A DNA stretch of 64,000 bases from Bradyrhizobium diazoefficiens (GTDB lineage: Bacteria; Pseudomonadota; Alphaproteobacteria; Rhizobiales; Xanthobacteraceae). Made by a program: the position numbers and the translations under genes. The stretch spans positions 1,240,001 to 1,304,000 of the forward strand of contig NZ_JAENXS010000001.1 in the NCBI RefSeq assembly GCF_016612535.1, given 5' to 3'. Position 1 is the first letter of the stretch; each line of letters starts with the position of its first letter. The notes beneath the pieces were generated by a model. That model was given only the letters and a program-made list of their open reading frames with translations, did no database searches and was not told the origin of the DNA. Positions 21,760 to 30,700 of the stretch are shown here, one piece after another.

Positions 21760-22797
21760 TCAGATCCAGCCCTGAAGCTCGCGCAGCACCAGCGTGCGGA
21801 TCACCTCCATGCCGGGATCGCTGTCATTGAGGCACGGAATCGCGGAAAACTGCTCGCCGCCATTATGCCTGAAGATCTCGGCATTCTCCTGCGCGATCTC
21901 CTCGAGCGTCTCCAGACAGTCGGCGGAAAAGCCCGGCATCACCACCGCAATGCGGCGCACGCCTTCCTTGGCGAGGCGCTCCATGGTCTTGTCGGTGTAG
22001 GGCTGCAGCCATTCATCATTGCCGAAGCGTGACTGAAAGGTCAGCAGCAGCTTTGTCTCGTCCATCCCAAGGCGGCGGCGCAGCGCCTCCGTCGTGGCGA
22101 CGCAATGGCCCTGATAGGGATCGCCCTTATCGACATAGGATTTCGGCATGCCGTGGAAGGAGGCAACGATCAGCTCCGGCTTGAACGGCAGCGTGGCGAG
22201 ATGCGTCTCGATCGAGGTCGCCAGTGCCTCGATATAGGCCTCGTCCTCGTAATAAGGCGGCGTCACCCGCAGCGTCGGCTGGTTGCGCAGGCGAGCAAAC
22301 ACGCGGAATACCTCGTCGCAGACGGTTGCCGAGGTCGGGGCGGAATATTGCGGATAAAGGGGAACGGCGAGGATGCGGTCGCACCCCTTCGCGATCAGTG
22401 CATCGATCCCCGCCTTGATCGACGGATTGCCGTAGCGCATCGCCCAGTCCACCACGACATGCGCGCGGTCCGACAGCGCGGCCGCGAGCTTGTCGGCTTG
22501 CGACCGCGTGATGGTCTTCAGCGGCGATTCGTTGCGCTCGTTATTCCAGATCTTCCGGTAGTCGAGCGCCTTGGTCCGAGGGCGACTGCGCAGGATGATG
22601 CCGTTGAGAACCAACTGCCATATCAGGCCCTGATCCTCGATGACGCGGGCGTCCGACAGGAATTCCTTGAGGTAGACCCGCACACCCGGGGCGTCGGCGG
22701 TGTCGGGCGTGCCGAGATTGACCAGCAGCACGCCGACGCGCGGCTGGGCCGGCTGCGCGACCGGCTTTGCGGTCTGGATGGAGGCAATGGCGGTCAT
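21760..22797 (-). CDS. hemH: ferrochelatase
   Basis: A 345-residue enzyme inserting Fe2+ into protoporphyrin IX, the last step of haem synthesis. Visible features are VGVLLVNLGTPDTADAPGVR, VVDWAMRYGNPSIKAGID, VPLYPQYSAPTSATV, the catalytic His in ASFHGMPKSYVDKGDPY, and the metal-path acidic residues in MPGFSADCLETLEEIAQEN. It is divergent from the MAPEG gene with an 85-bp gap. Confidence 0.96.
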   Translation of the reverse strand: MTAIASIQTAKPVAQPAQPRVGVLLVNLGTPDTADAPGVRVYLKEFLSDARVIEDQGLIWQLVLNGIILRSRPRTKALDYRKIWNNERNESPLKTITRSQADKLAAALSDRAHVVVDWAMRYGNPSIKAGIDALIAKGCDRILAVPLYPQYSAPTSATVCDEVFRVFARLRNQPTLRVTPPYYEDEAYIEALATSIETHLATLPFKPELIVASFHGMPKSYVDKGDPYQGHCVATTEALRRRLGMDETKLLLTFQSRFGNDEWLQPYTDKTMERLAKEGVRRIAVVMPGFSADCLETLEEIAQENAEIFRHNGGEQFSAIPCLNDSDPGMEVIRTLVLRELQGWI

Positions 22798-22882
22798 GGT
22801 ATCCGTTGCGTCGCGCGTTGCACCGAGCTTGTCAAGTTTGGGCCGGTTTCGCTAGGCTTCATCGCGCGGGGGAGACGAAACC

Positions 22883-23281
22883 ATGATGCTCGCCGAATGG
22901 TGCGTGTTCGGAGCGGTGCTGCTCTATCTGTTGACGCTTGCGGGCGGCAAATTGACGGCAATTCGCCGGTTCGACAATGCCAATCCGCGCGATCCCGCCT
23001 TCTTCCAGGATCCGATCCGGGCCCGCGCGCTAGGGGCCCATCAGAACGGCATCGAGACCCTTCCGTTCTTCGCCTTTGCGGTGTTGCTCGCGGAATTCCG
23101 CGATTCACCGCAGCGCCTGGTCGACGAGCTCGCAGTGCTGTTCCTGATCGTCCGGATCGCCTACGTACTGACCTATCTCGGCAATCGCCCGACGCTGCGT
23201 TCGATCCTCTGGAACATCGGCTTTGCGATCAATCTCGGGATTTTCTTTATGCCGGCGTTGAAGAAGTTCTTGCCGGTGTGA
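22883..23281 (+). CDS. MAPEG-family membrane protein
   Basis: A 132-residue protein with four probable membrane helices. The family pattern is ALGAHQNGIETLPFFAFAVLLAE followed by RIAYVLTYLGNRPTLRSILW. MAPEG members include glutathione-dependent transferases and peroxidases of the membrane; bacterial short forms like this one are mostly uncharacterised. Start ATG 22883 follows GGGGGAGAC. Confidence 0.88.
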   Translation: MMLAEWCVFGAVLLYLLTLAGGKLTAIRRFDNANPRDPAFFQDPIRARALGAHQNGIETLPFFAFAVLLAEFRDSPQRLVDELAVLFLIVRIAYVLTYLGNRPTLRSILWNIGFAINLGIFFMPALKKFLPV

Positions 23282-23294
23282 GGCTTCTCGAATC

Positions 23295-23377
23295 GTAGCC
23301 CGGATGGAGCGAAGCGAAATCCGTGGCCTATCAGCGCCGATGCTGTCCCGGATTACGCTGCGCTCCATCCGGGCTAC
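23295..23377. repeat. palindromic intergenic repeat
   Basis: GTAGCCCGGATGGAGCG (23295-23311) mirrors CGCTCCATCCGGGCTAC (23361-23377) perfectly over 17 bases. Inner segments AAGCGAAATCCG and CGGATTACGCTG also pair. It is a dispersed rhizobial palindromic element between two converging genes and could act as a transcription stop. Confidence 0.88.
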
Positions 23378-23389
23378 CAGGCTTCTTGC

Positions 23390-24490
23390 TCAAAAACACG
23401 TCGTCCGTTCGGCGGCGATATAGCCGAACAACAGCCCTGCGCCGAACAGCAGCACGAGGGCGGCGGCGGCGAATTCGATGCCGCGCATGAACAGCGCGCC
23501 GCCGCCGTCGCGGCCCGCGCTCAGGCGGCCAGCGATGTCCTTGGCGGAGACCGCGACGATCGCGATGGCGGCGACCGTGATCGCCGTGCCGAGCCCCATC
23601 AGGACGGTCGCGGCGATGCCAGCCCAAAGCAGGCCCTGGGCCAGCGCGAACACCAGCACCAGGATCGCCCCCGAACAGGGGCGGATGCCCACGGTCAGGA
23701 TCGCGCCGAATCCGCGCCGCCAGCCGCCGGGGCCGGCGAGCTCGCTCGGCGTGGGGCCGTGGGAATGGCCGCAATGCTCGTCGTGGACATGATCATGATG
23801 AGCGTGTGCGTGACTGTGATCGTGGTCATGGTGATCATGCGCATCATGATGATGGTGATGGCCGTGATCGTGATGGTGTGGCACGCCCGCGATCGCCGGC
23901 ACCGGCTGCGCCGCCTGCAGCGCGCGGATGAAGGTGCCGCCCTTGACCCAGACCAGCCGCAGGCCGAACAGCGCGATCAGGCCGTAGCTCGCGATCTCGA
24001 TCGCCCCTTCCGCCTTGCACATGGTTTTCGCGGTGGCGTTCAGGATCCAGGCTGAGATGCCGACGATCAGGATCGCTACCAGTGACTGCATCAGCGCCGA
24101 GGCAAACGACAGCGCGATGCCGCGCCGCGCGGTCTCGCGGTTGGCGACGAGATAGGAAGCGATCACCGCCTTGCCGTGGCCGGGACCGGCAGCATGAAAG
24201 ATGCCGTAGGCGAACGAGATGAACAGCAGCGTCCACACCGCCGAGCCGTCGGATTTGGCGGCGCGGATGGTCGACGACATCTGGCGATAGAATTCCGACT
24301 GCTTCGCCAGCAGCCAGCCGATGAGGCCGCTGGCCTCGGGCTCGGCCGCTTGCGTAGGCCGCGGCGCGCCAAACGGGTTTTGCGCGAGGAGATCGTGGCG
24401 TGCGGCATCGGCTAGGCCGACAACCAGGAGAACGGCGGCGCAGACGATGAGCCCGCGCCCAAGAGGCGAGAGTTGCGGCTTCAAGGGCAA
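23390..24490 (-). CDS. NicO-family nickel/cobalt transporter with His-rich loop
   Basis: A 366-residue membrane protein. About six or seven hydrophobic helices are visible, with FHAAGPGHGKAVIASYLVA (conserved His motif in helix II) and GIRPCSGAILVLVFALAQG, both typical of NicO/RcnA. Between them lies an extreme His/Asp-rich cytoplasmic loop (HHHDHGHHHHHDAHDHHDHD and onward) for metal binding. It probably exports or imports Ni2+/Co2+; direction unknown. It overlaps the upstream DUF1007 gene by 10 bp, so translation is probably coupled. Confidence 0.9.
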   Translation of the reverse strand: MPLKPQLSPLGRGLIVCAAVLLVVGLADAARHDLLAQNPFGAPRPTQAAEPEASGLIGWLLAKQSEFYRQMSSTIRAAKSDGSAVWTLLFISFAYGIFHAAGPGHGKAVIASYLVANRETARRGIALSFASALMQSLVAILIVGISAWILNATAKTMCKAEGAIEIASYGLIALFGLRLVWVKGGTFIRALQAAQPVPAIAGVPHHHDHGHHHHHDAHDHHDHDHSHAHAHHDHVHDEHCGHSHGPTPSELAGPGGWRRGFGAILTVGIRPCSGAILVLVFALAQGLLWAGIAATVLMGLGTAITVAAIAIVAVSAKDIAGRLSAGRDGGGALFMRGIEFAAAALVLLFGAGLLFGYIAAERTTCF

Positions 24491-25113
24491 TCCACCGTGA
24501 TCTTGTTGGCGAACATCATGCCGAAATTGACGTTCGGGCCATCCATGAAGTTCTGCTCGTTGAGCTTCTGCGCGCTCGCGGTGCCGTCGCTGGGACGATC
24601 GAGCTTCATCCGGCAGCCTGCGGGCGCGCCGACCAGCTTGACCGGATTATCCTTGGCCATCTGGAAGTCGATGAAGAAGGAGCGGTCGAACACTTCGAGC
24701 ACCAGTTGCTTGGGCTTGATGGGAGTCTTAAGCGGCAGCGTGAAGTGCAGGGTCAGCTCGGTATCCTTGTAGTCGAGGAAGTAGTCGACCGGCTCGTTGA
24801 AACGCTCTTTCTTGCCGTCGGCTCGCGCAAAGGTGAAGAAGGCATATTCCTTCAGCGACTCGACGTTGGTCTGTGCCAGCGGCCCCAGCTCCTCGCGCGT
24901 ATAGGCGCCCTTCTTCTTCGTTTCGAGCCCCTGCACCGCATAGGCCGAGAACATGTCGTCGAACGTCCAGACATGGCGAACGCCGGTGATGCTGCCGTCC
25001 TCGGCGTAAAGCAATTCGCTGGTCGCGGTGATCCAGACATGCGGATGCGCGCACGCCGCGCCGGCCCCGAGCATCACGGTGGCGGCGAGCAGCCATCCCA
25101 GCAGCGCGCGCAT
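24481..25113 (-). CDS. DUF1007-family periplasmic protein
   Basis: A 210-residue protein with a signal peptide (LLGWLLAATVMLGAGAACA). The mature N-terminus HPHVWITATSELLY carries the metal-binding-looking HPH motif found throughout DUF1007. DUF1007 genes are habitually paired with NicO transporters, as here, suggesting a periplasmic metal-handling partner. It starts 5 bp after the upstream peptidase stop and overlaps nicO. Confidence 0.9.
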   Translation of the reverse strand: MRALLGWLLAATVMLGAGAACAHPHVWITATSELLYAEDGSITGVRHVWTFDDMFSAYAVQGLETKKKGAYTREELGPLAQTNVESLKEYAFFTFARADGKKERFNEPVDYFLDYKDTELTLHFTLPLKTPIKPKQLVLEVFDRSFFIDFQMAKDNPVKLVGAPAGCRMKLDRPSDGTASAQKLNEQNFMDGPNVNFGMMFANKITVDCP

Positions 25114-25118
25114 GCCGC

Positions 25119-27200
25119 TCAGGCCGCCTTGGCGTCGTCGAGCAGGCCGCGGCGACGGAGCAGCGCATCGGGCTCGGGCGGGCGGCCGCGGAACGCCTCA
25201 TAGGCGGCTTCCGGATCGACGGAGCCACCGCTCGAATAGATGTCGTCGTGGAGACGTTTCGCTACCGCCGGGTCGAAGATGTTGCCGGCCTCCTCGAAAG
25301 CGCCGAAGGCATCGGCGTCCATCACCTCCGACCACATGTAGCTGTAATAGCCGGCCGCATAATGGTCGCCGGAGAAGATATGGCCAAACTGGGTGGGCCG
25401 GTGCCGCATCGAGATTTCCTCGGGCATGCCGATTTTCTCCAGCTCGCGTCTCTCGAAGGCGCGGACATCCTGCGCGACTGAGGCCGGCTGGGAGTGGAAT
25501 TCGAGGTCGACCAGCGCCGAGGAGACGAACTCCACGGTGGCAAAGCCCTGGTTGAACTTTCGCGCGGCGAGGAAGCGCTTGAGCAGGTCGTCCGGCAGCG
25601 GCTCGCCGGTCTGGTAGTGGCGGGCGAACTGCTGGAGCACCTCGGGCCGCTCCTGCCAGTGCTCATAGAGCTGCGACGGCAGCTCGACGAAGTCGGTGAA
25701 GACCGAGGTGCCCGACAGCGATGGATAGGTCACGTTGGACAGCATGCCGTGCAGGCCGTGGCCGAACTCGTGGAACAAAGTGCGGGCATCGTCGGGCGAC
25801 AACAGCGACGGCTCGCCGCCGGTGCCCTTGGCAAAGTTGCAGACATTGATGACGAGCGGCGCGATCTCGCCGTCGAGCTTCTGCTGGTCGCGCAGCGAGG
25901 TCATCCAGGCACCGGAGCGCTTCGACGGCCGGGCATAGTAATCGCCGTAGAACAGCGCCTTGTGCTTGCCGTCGGGGCCCTTCACCTCCCAGACCCGGAC
26001 GTCGGGGTGCCAGACCGGCACATCCTTGCGCTCCGCGAAGGTGATACCGAACAGGCGCGTGGCGCAATCGAAGGCGGCGGCGATCATGTGGTCGAGCGTC
26101 AGATACGGCTTGATCGCGGCATCGTCGAAATTGGCGCGCTGAAGCCGAAGCTTTTCGGCGTAGAAGCGCCAGTCCCACGGCGCGAGCTTGAAATTGCCAC
26201 CCTCTTCCGTGATCAGCGCCTGCATCTCGTCGCGGTCGGCGAGCGCACGGGCCCGGGCTGGTTTCCAGACCCGCTCCAGCAGGCCGCGAACCGCGTCGGG
26301 GGTCTTGGCCATGGAGTCCTCGAGCCGGTAGGCGGCGAAGGTCGGATAGCCCAAGAGCTTGGCGCTCTCCTCGCGCAGCTGCAGAATCTCGCCGATGGTC
26401 GTGTTGTTGTCGTTGGCATTGCCGTTGTCGCCCCGCGCCGTGAAGGCCTTGTAGACTTTCTCGCGCAGGTCACGCCTCGCCGAGCTCTTCAGGAACGGCT
26501 CGGTCGAGGAGCGCGACAGCGTCACGATGGCCTTGCCGGACATGCCGCGGTCTTCTGCCGCAGCCTTAGCGGCGGCCACAAAACTCTCCGGCAGGCCCTG
26601 GCGGTCGGCCTCCCCCAACTCCATGAACCAGTCCTGCTCGTCGCCGAGCAGATGATGGCTGAAACCGGTCGCGAGCTGGGCCAGCTTCTCGTTGATCTCG
26701 GCCATGCGCGTCTTGGCCTCGTCGGAGAGGCCGGCGCCGGCGCGGTGGAAGCGGGTGTAGGTGCGCTCCAGGAGACGGAGCTGCTCCGGGTCGAGGGCGA
26801 GATTGGCACGGTTCTCGTGCAGCTGGGCGATGCGACCAAACAGCACGGCGTTCATCATGATGGGATTCCAGTGTCGCGCCATCCGCAAGGAGACCTCCTT
26901 GTCGATGTCCAGGATGGCGGGGTTGGAATGCGCCGAGACCAGGTCGTAGAAGACCGAAGCGACCTTGTTCAGAAGCTTGCCGGAGCGCTCCAGCGCCATG
27001 ACGGTGTTGGCAAAGTCGGGCGCGGCCGGATCGTTGGTGATCGCGGCAATCTCGGCGGAGTGATCGGCGAAGGCCTGTTCGAAGGCGGGCAGGAAGTGCT
27101 CCGGCGCGATCTCGTCGAAGGGCGGGGTCGCAAACGGCGTCAGCCAGGCCCTCAGCAGCGGGTTGGTCTCGGAGTCCGTAGTTTGGCGGGGGTCTGACAT
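25119..27200 (-). CDS. dcp: M3-family metallopeptidase (peptidyl-dipeptidase Dcp/oligopeptidase A)
   Basis: A 693-residue zinc peptidase degrading short peptides in the cytoplasm. The zinc site is HEFGHGLH (first His at residue 477), with downstream FVELPSQLYEHW supplying the third ligand. SGDHYAAGYYSYMWSEVMDA is the conserved substrate-loop region. ATG 27200 (MSDPRQTTDSETN) is preferred to an upstream in-frame start at 27269, which would add a non-homologous tail. There is no signal peptide. It is the first gene of an operon with DUF1007 and nicO. Confidence 0.93.
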   Translation of the reverse strand: MSDPRQTTDSETNPLLRAWLTPFATPPFDEIAPEHFLPAFEQAFADHSAEIAAITNDPAAPDFANTVMALERSGKLLNKVASVFYDLVSAHSNPAILDIDKEVSLRMARHWNPIMMNAVLFGRIAQLHENRANLALDPEQLRLLERTYTRFHRAGAGLSDEAKTRMAEINEKLAQLATGFSHHLLGDEQDWFMELGEADRQGLPESFVAAAKAAAEDRGMSGKAIVTLSRSSTEPFLKSSARRDLREKVYKAFTARGDNGNANDNNTTIGEILQLREESAKLLGYPTFAAYRLEDSMAKTPDAVRGLLERVWKPARARALADRDEMQALITEEGGNFKLAPWDWRFYAEKLRLQRANFDDAAIKPYLTLDHMIAAAFDCATRLFGITFAERKDVPVWHPDVRVWEVKGPDGKHKALFYGDYYARPSKRSGAWMTSLRDQQKLDGEIAPLVINVCNFAKGTGGEPSLLSPDDARTLFHEFGHGLHGMLSNVTYPSLSGTSVFTDFVELPSQLYEHWQERPEVLQQFARHYQTGEPLPDDLLKRFLAARKFNQGFATVEFVSSALVDLEFHSQPASVAQDVRAFERRELEKIGMPEEISMRHRPTQFGHIFSGDHYAAGYYSYMWSEVMDADAFGAFEEAGNIFDPAVAKRLHDDIYSSGGSVDPEAAYEAFRGRPPEPDALLRRRGLLDDAKAA

Positions 27201-27334
27201 CGCTGGTCCCGTTTTTTCGCTGGTTTGTTGGGTCCAGCTATAGCACGCGATGGGGCTTTTTTGGGCCATTTGGCCTTGCTCCCGCCGGTGTTTTCGGGGA
27301 GATTGCGGCCCTCGAAACTACGGACCTCAACGCC

Positions 27335-27589
27335 ATGAACGCGCCTTCCTCGTCTTCCCGTCAGATCGTCTGGCCGAGCGTCATCACCGTCATCAGCGCC
27401 GCCATCCTGATCGGCGCCGAGGTGTTCGGCGCAGCGTTTGCCGGCGGCTGGGCGCTCGCGATCCTGTTCGGGCTCGGCGACCAGGGCGCGCACATCCTCC
27501 AGGCCGTGCTGTTCGCACTCGGCGTGCTGGTGATGACCGCCTTCGTCCGCGCGGCTCAGCGCGTCGAGCCGTTCTTCAAGCGCGGCTGA
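27335..27589 (+). CDS. small integral membrane protein, unknown
   Basis: An 84-residue protein with two hydrophobic segments (VWPSVITVISAAILIGAEVF and ILQAVLFALGVLVMTAFVRA) and a basic C-terminus. Start ATG 27335. It is divergent from the peptidase gene. No family was recognised, but the composition and membrane pattern look like a real gene. Confidence 0.65.
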   Translation: MNAPSSSSRQIVWPSVITVISAAILIGAEVFGAAFAGGWALAILFGLGDQGAHILQAVLFALGVLVMTAFVRAAQRVEPFFKRG

Positions 27590-27715
27590 CGCGTCGCGCG
27601 CGACAGAGTCACGCGCACGACACATAAAACTTAACGCGCGTTCATCTTCAGCGTCGCTCGCGCAACACTGCGCAAGCAGATGTTAGGCAATTCTGTCCGC
27701 AGCCTAAAAAAATTC

Positions 27716-27744
27716 TTGCGAAGCCGATTCAAAACCCTTATGTG
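27716..27744 (+). promoter_or_regulatory. candidate promoter of the ornithine decarboxylase transcript
   Basis: TTGCGA (27716-27721), a 17-base spacer and TATGTG (27739-27744) make a plausible housekeeping-type promoter. Transcription would start near 27751, just before the structured leader. The match to consensus is moderate. Confidence 0.35.
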
Positions 27745-27774
27745 CGTCTTGCCCAATTTCGCACGTGCCTGTGG

Positions 27775-28045
27775 TCGTGTGTCAGTCGGTAGGTATCCGG
27801 ACAAGAGGCCGGACAGCCGCCAAGGGGTGAAGAAGCCGAGGGGCTCTTCGGAAGTGCAGAAGTCAAAAGACCGAAAGGTCTGACGACGGAAAGCAAACCC
27901 GGAGCGTCCAGCATCTCTCTCAAGAGATGCCTTGTCGAAGGTGACTTCACTCTTTGCAACCGTGACTGGCAGCCGGAGGCGAACCGGCGCACCCCGCTCT
28001 CAACGGGGGACGCGACTTAAAGCAACGACGGATCGGGCTTTTTTG
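27775..28045 (+). ncRNA. speF-type structured leader RNA upstream of ornithine decarboxylase
   Basis: The 675-bp gap before the decarboxylase contains a run of clear hairpins: GAAG-a-AGCC-gagg-GGCT-CTTC (about 27829-27849); AGACC-gaaa-GGTCT (27868-27881) with an outer GTC/GAC pair; GCATCTCT-ctca-AGAGATGC (27911-27930); GCCGG/CCGGC (27972-27988); CCCCG/CGGGG (27992-28008); and a T6 run near 28039. Position and organisation fit the speF RNA motif described upstream of ornithine decarboxylase in alphaproteobacteria, which is presumed to control polyamine synthesis. Boundaries are approximate. The rest of the gap to 28264 shows no gene. Confidence 0.65.
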
Positions 28046-28264
28046 GTCTCTACCGGCAGTCCAACGCCGGCGCGGGCTACTGAAAAGGCTTGTCCTTCAT
28101 TGCCAGGTGTGCGGGCGGGAAATTCCCAACCAATCCACGGCAGCACAGTCTGGTTTGAGTCTCGTGGCTTCGTCGCGCCTCCATCGCGCGATCTGGCCGG
28201 AGTGCTCATATCCGACGCAATTTTTTGAACGGATCCCCGTCGCTGGGCCGTTTGGGAGAGTGCT

Positions 28265-29407
28265 ATGACCGAACGTATTCAGGAATTCCTGCGCAACCGC
28301 CGCAGCGAGGGCCGGGACACCGAGCCCTGCCTCGTGGTCGACCTCGAAGTCGTGCGCGACAATTACCAGACTTTTGCCAAGGCGCTGCCCGACAGCCGCG
28401 TGTTCTATGCCGTCAAGGCGAACCCGGCGCCGGAAGTGCTGGCGCTGCTGGCATCCATGGGCTCCTGCTTCGACACCGCGACCGTCGCCGAGATCGAGAT
28501 GGCGCTGGCTGCTGGAGCGACGCCCGACCGCATCTCCTTCGGCAACACGATCAAGAAGGAGCGCGATATCGCACGCGCTTTCGCGCTCGGCATCCGGCTG
28601 TTCGCGGTGGATTGCACCGCCGAAGTCGAGAAGGTCGCCCGTGCCGCGCCCGGCGCGAAGGTGTTCTGCCGCATCCTCTATGACTGCGCCGGCGCCGAAT
28701 GGCCGCTGTCGCGCAAGTTCGGCTGCGACCCGGAGATGGCGGTCGACGTGCTCGACGTCGCCAAGGGCCTCGGCCTGGAGCCGTGCGGCATCTCCTTCCA
28801 TGTCGGCTCGCAGCAGCGCAAGGTGAAGGCGTGGGACCGTGCGCTGGCGATGGCCTCGCAGGTGTTCCGCGACTGTGCCGAGCGCGGCATTAACCTGACC
28901 ATGGTCAACATGGGCGGCGGCTTCCCAACCAAGTATCTGAAGGACGTGCCGCCGGTCGTGACCTACGGCCGCTCGATCTTCCGCGCGCTGCGCAAGCACT
29001 TCGGCAACCAGATTCCGGAGACCATCATCGAGCCGGGCCGCGGCATGGTGGGCAACGCCGGCATCATCGAATCCGAGGTCGTGCTGATCTCGAAGAAGAG
29101 CGACGAGGACGAGGTGCGCTGGGTCTATCTCGACATCGGCAAGTTCGGCGGTCTCGCCGAGACCATGGACGAGTCGATCCGCTACGCCATCCGTACCCCG
29201 CATGACGGGGCGGACATGACGCCGTGCGTGCTCGCAGGCCCGACCTGCGACAGCGCCGACGTACTGTACGAGAAGAGCCCGTATCCGCTTCCGGTGACGC
29301 TCGAGATCGGCGACAAGCTGCTGATCGAAGGCACCGGGGCCTATACCTCGACCTACTCGGCGGTGGCGTTCAACGGCATCCCGCCGCTGAAGACCTATCA
29401 CATCTGA
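28265..29407 (+). CDS. speF: ornithine decarboxylase (fold III, PLP-dependent)
   Basis: A 380-residue enzyme making putrescine from ornithine (lysine may also be used). The PLP lysine is Lys51 in YAVKAN. Other signatures are SFHVGSQ, MVNMGGGFPTKY (phosphate-binding Gly loop), IEPGRGMVG and the active-site Cys in AGPTCDSADVL. It is of the eukaryotic-type alanine-racemase fold, not the large E. coli fold I enzyme, despite the shared symbol. It is preceded by the long leader RNA and followed by a gene set ending in homospermidine synthase. Confidence 0.94.
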   Translation: MTERIQEFLRNRRSEGRDTEPCLVVDLEVVRDNYQTFAKALPDSRVFYAVKANPAPEVLALLASMGSCFDTATVAEIEMALAAGATPDRISFGNTIKKERDIARAFALGIRLFAVDCTAEVEKVARAAPGAKVFCRILYDCAGAEWPLSRKFGCDPEMAVDVLDVAKGLGLEPCGISFHVGSQQRKVKAWDRALAMASQVFRDCAERGINLTMVNMGGGFPTKYLKDVPPVVTYGRSIFRALRKHFGNQIPETIIEPGRGMVGNAGIIESEVVLISKKSDEDEVRWVYLDIGKFGGLAETMDESIRYAIRTPHDGADMTPCVLAGPTCDSADVLYEKSPYPLPVTLEIGDKLLIEGTGAYTSTYSAVAFNGIPPLKTYHI

Positions 29408-29540
29408 TCCGCCTCTCTTTCTGAGGCCTGACGAACCCCGGGGGCCGGCTTGCCGGCTCCTCCCTGACATCTTGATTTCTGACGACGCCTTGGACCGGCG
29501 TGCCGCGCGCACACAGGTCTCAAGCGGGGACTGACGCGCC

Positions 29541-30128
29541 ATGACTGCTTTTCGGACGCCACAAATTGCCCTCACTTCGAAGGCCGCTCCGTTCGCGATC
29601 CGTGCGGAACGTGCTGCCGACGTCGCGACGCGTGAAGCGCTGCTCGATGCCTGCTTTGGCGAGAACCGCCATGGCCGCACCTGCCAGCGCCTGCGCGACG
29701 GACGCGCACCTGCCGCCGGCCTCGCGCTCTCGGCTGTGCGCGAGGGGGCACTCGTGGGAACCGTGCGGCTGTGGCACGTCAGCGCCGGAGGCAGGCCCGC
29801 TCTGGTCCTCGGACCCCTGGCGGTCGACCCTGCCTGCCGCGAGCTCGGGATCGGCGCCGCGCTGATGCAACAAGCGCTGGCCGCCGCCCGGGCGCGCGGG
29901 CACGCCGCCGTGATCCTGCTCGGCGATGCCCCCTATTACGCCCGCTTCGGCTTCACGGGCGAGAAGACCGGTGAGCTGTCGCTGCCCGGCCCGTTCGAGC
30001 GCGACCGCCTGCTGGCGATCGAATTCCAGGCCGGTGCGCTGGATGGCGCTGAGGGGATGATCGTCTCGACCGGCGCGGCCCTTTCCAAACGGAGGGTAGA
30101 TCGCGCCCTCCAAGCGCACGCGGCCTAA
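29541..30128 (+). CDS. GNAT-family N-acetyltransferase
   Basis: A 195-residue protein. The acetyl-CoA pocket is PLAVDPACRELGIGAALMQQAL, preceded by the beta4 strand ALVLGPLAV and followed by ILLGDAPYYARFGF, the YhbS-type ending. The substrate is unknown. Its position between ornithine decarboxylase and homospermidine synthase makes a polyamine or related amine possible, but many YhbS-like proteins have other targets. Confidence 0.88.
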   Translation: MTAFRTPQIALTSKAAPFAIRAERAADVATREALLDACFGENRHGRTCQRLRDGRAPAAGLALSAVREGALVGTVRLWHVSAGGRPALVLGPLAVDPACRELGIGAALMQQALAAARARGHAAVILLGDAPYYARFGFTGEKTGELSLPGPFERDRLLAIEFQAGALDGAEGMIVSTGAALSKRRVDRALQAHAA

Positions 30129-30263
30129 GTGATTGTCATGATGGCGACGACCGAAGCCGCGTCCCGCGGCGGTGTCAGCGCGCGCCCGAGCCTTTGGGGT
30201 TGCACGGGTCCCGGAAACGCCCTTTAACCCACGAAAATCCCCTTTCAGCCGAGACCGAAACCC

Positions 30264-30653
30264 ATGTCCCGACGCCTGATCTCCACCGGCTCTCCCTTCG
30301 AGAAGACCGCCGGCTACAGCCGCGCCGTGATCGACGGCGAGTTCGCCTTCGTCGCGGGAACCACCGGTTACGATTACACGTCGATGACGATGCCGGCAGA
30401 TGTCACGAGCCAGTCACGCAACTGCTTCAAGACCATCGAAGCCGCCCTGAAGGAAGGTGGTTTCGAGATGGCCGACATCGTCCGCGTCACCTACTACCTC
30501 ACCGACATCGGGGATGCCGATGCCCATTTCGCCGTCTGCGGCGAAGTCCTCGGCGACATCCGGCCGGCAGCAACGCTCGTCGGCGTCTCGGCGCTCTATA
30601 AGCCCGAGATGAAGGTCGAGATCGAAGCGACCGCCAAGCGCCGCAGCGCCTGA
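30264..30653 (+). CDS. RidA-family protein
   Basis: A 129-residue RidA/YjgF-type protein. Family members deaminate reactive enamine/imine intermediates released by PLP enzymes. Visible motifs are YSRAVIDGEFAFVAGTTGYD, the Arg of IRPAATLVGVSAL that binds carboxylates, and the final KVEIEATAK. It sits between a PLP decarboxylase and homospermidine synthase, which forms imine intermediates. A protective role for this pathway is therefore a reasonable inference. Confidence 0.92.
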   Translation: MSRRLISTGSPFEKTAGYSRAVIDGEFAFVAGTTGYDYTSMTMPADVTSQSRNCFKTIEAALKEGGFEMADIVRVTYYLTDIGDADAHFAVCGEVLGDIRPAATLVGVSALYKPEMKVEIEATAKRRSA

Positions 30654-30700
30654 GCCCCCTCACCCCCTTGCCCGCCAGCACGTTCCGGAGAATCCATCCC

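Noticed and set aside
23295..23377. Insertion-sequence end
   Set aside because: The palindrome has no transposase nearby and matches dispersed intergenic repeats instead.
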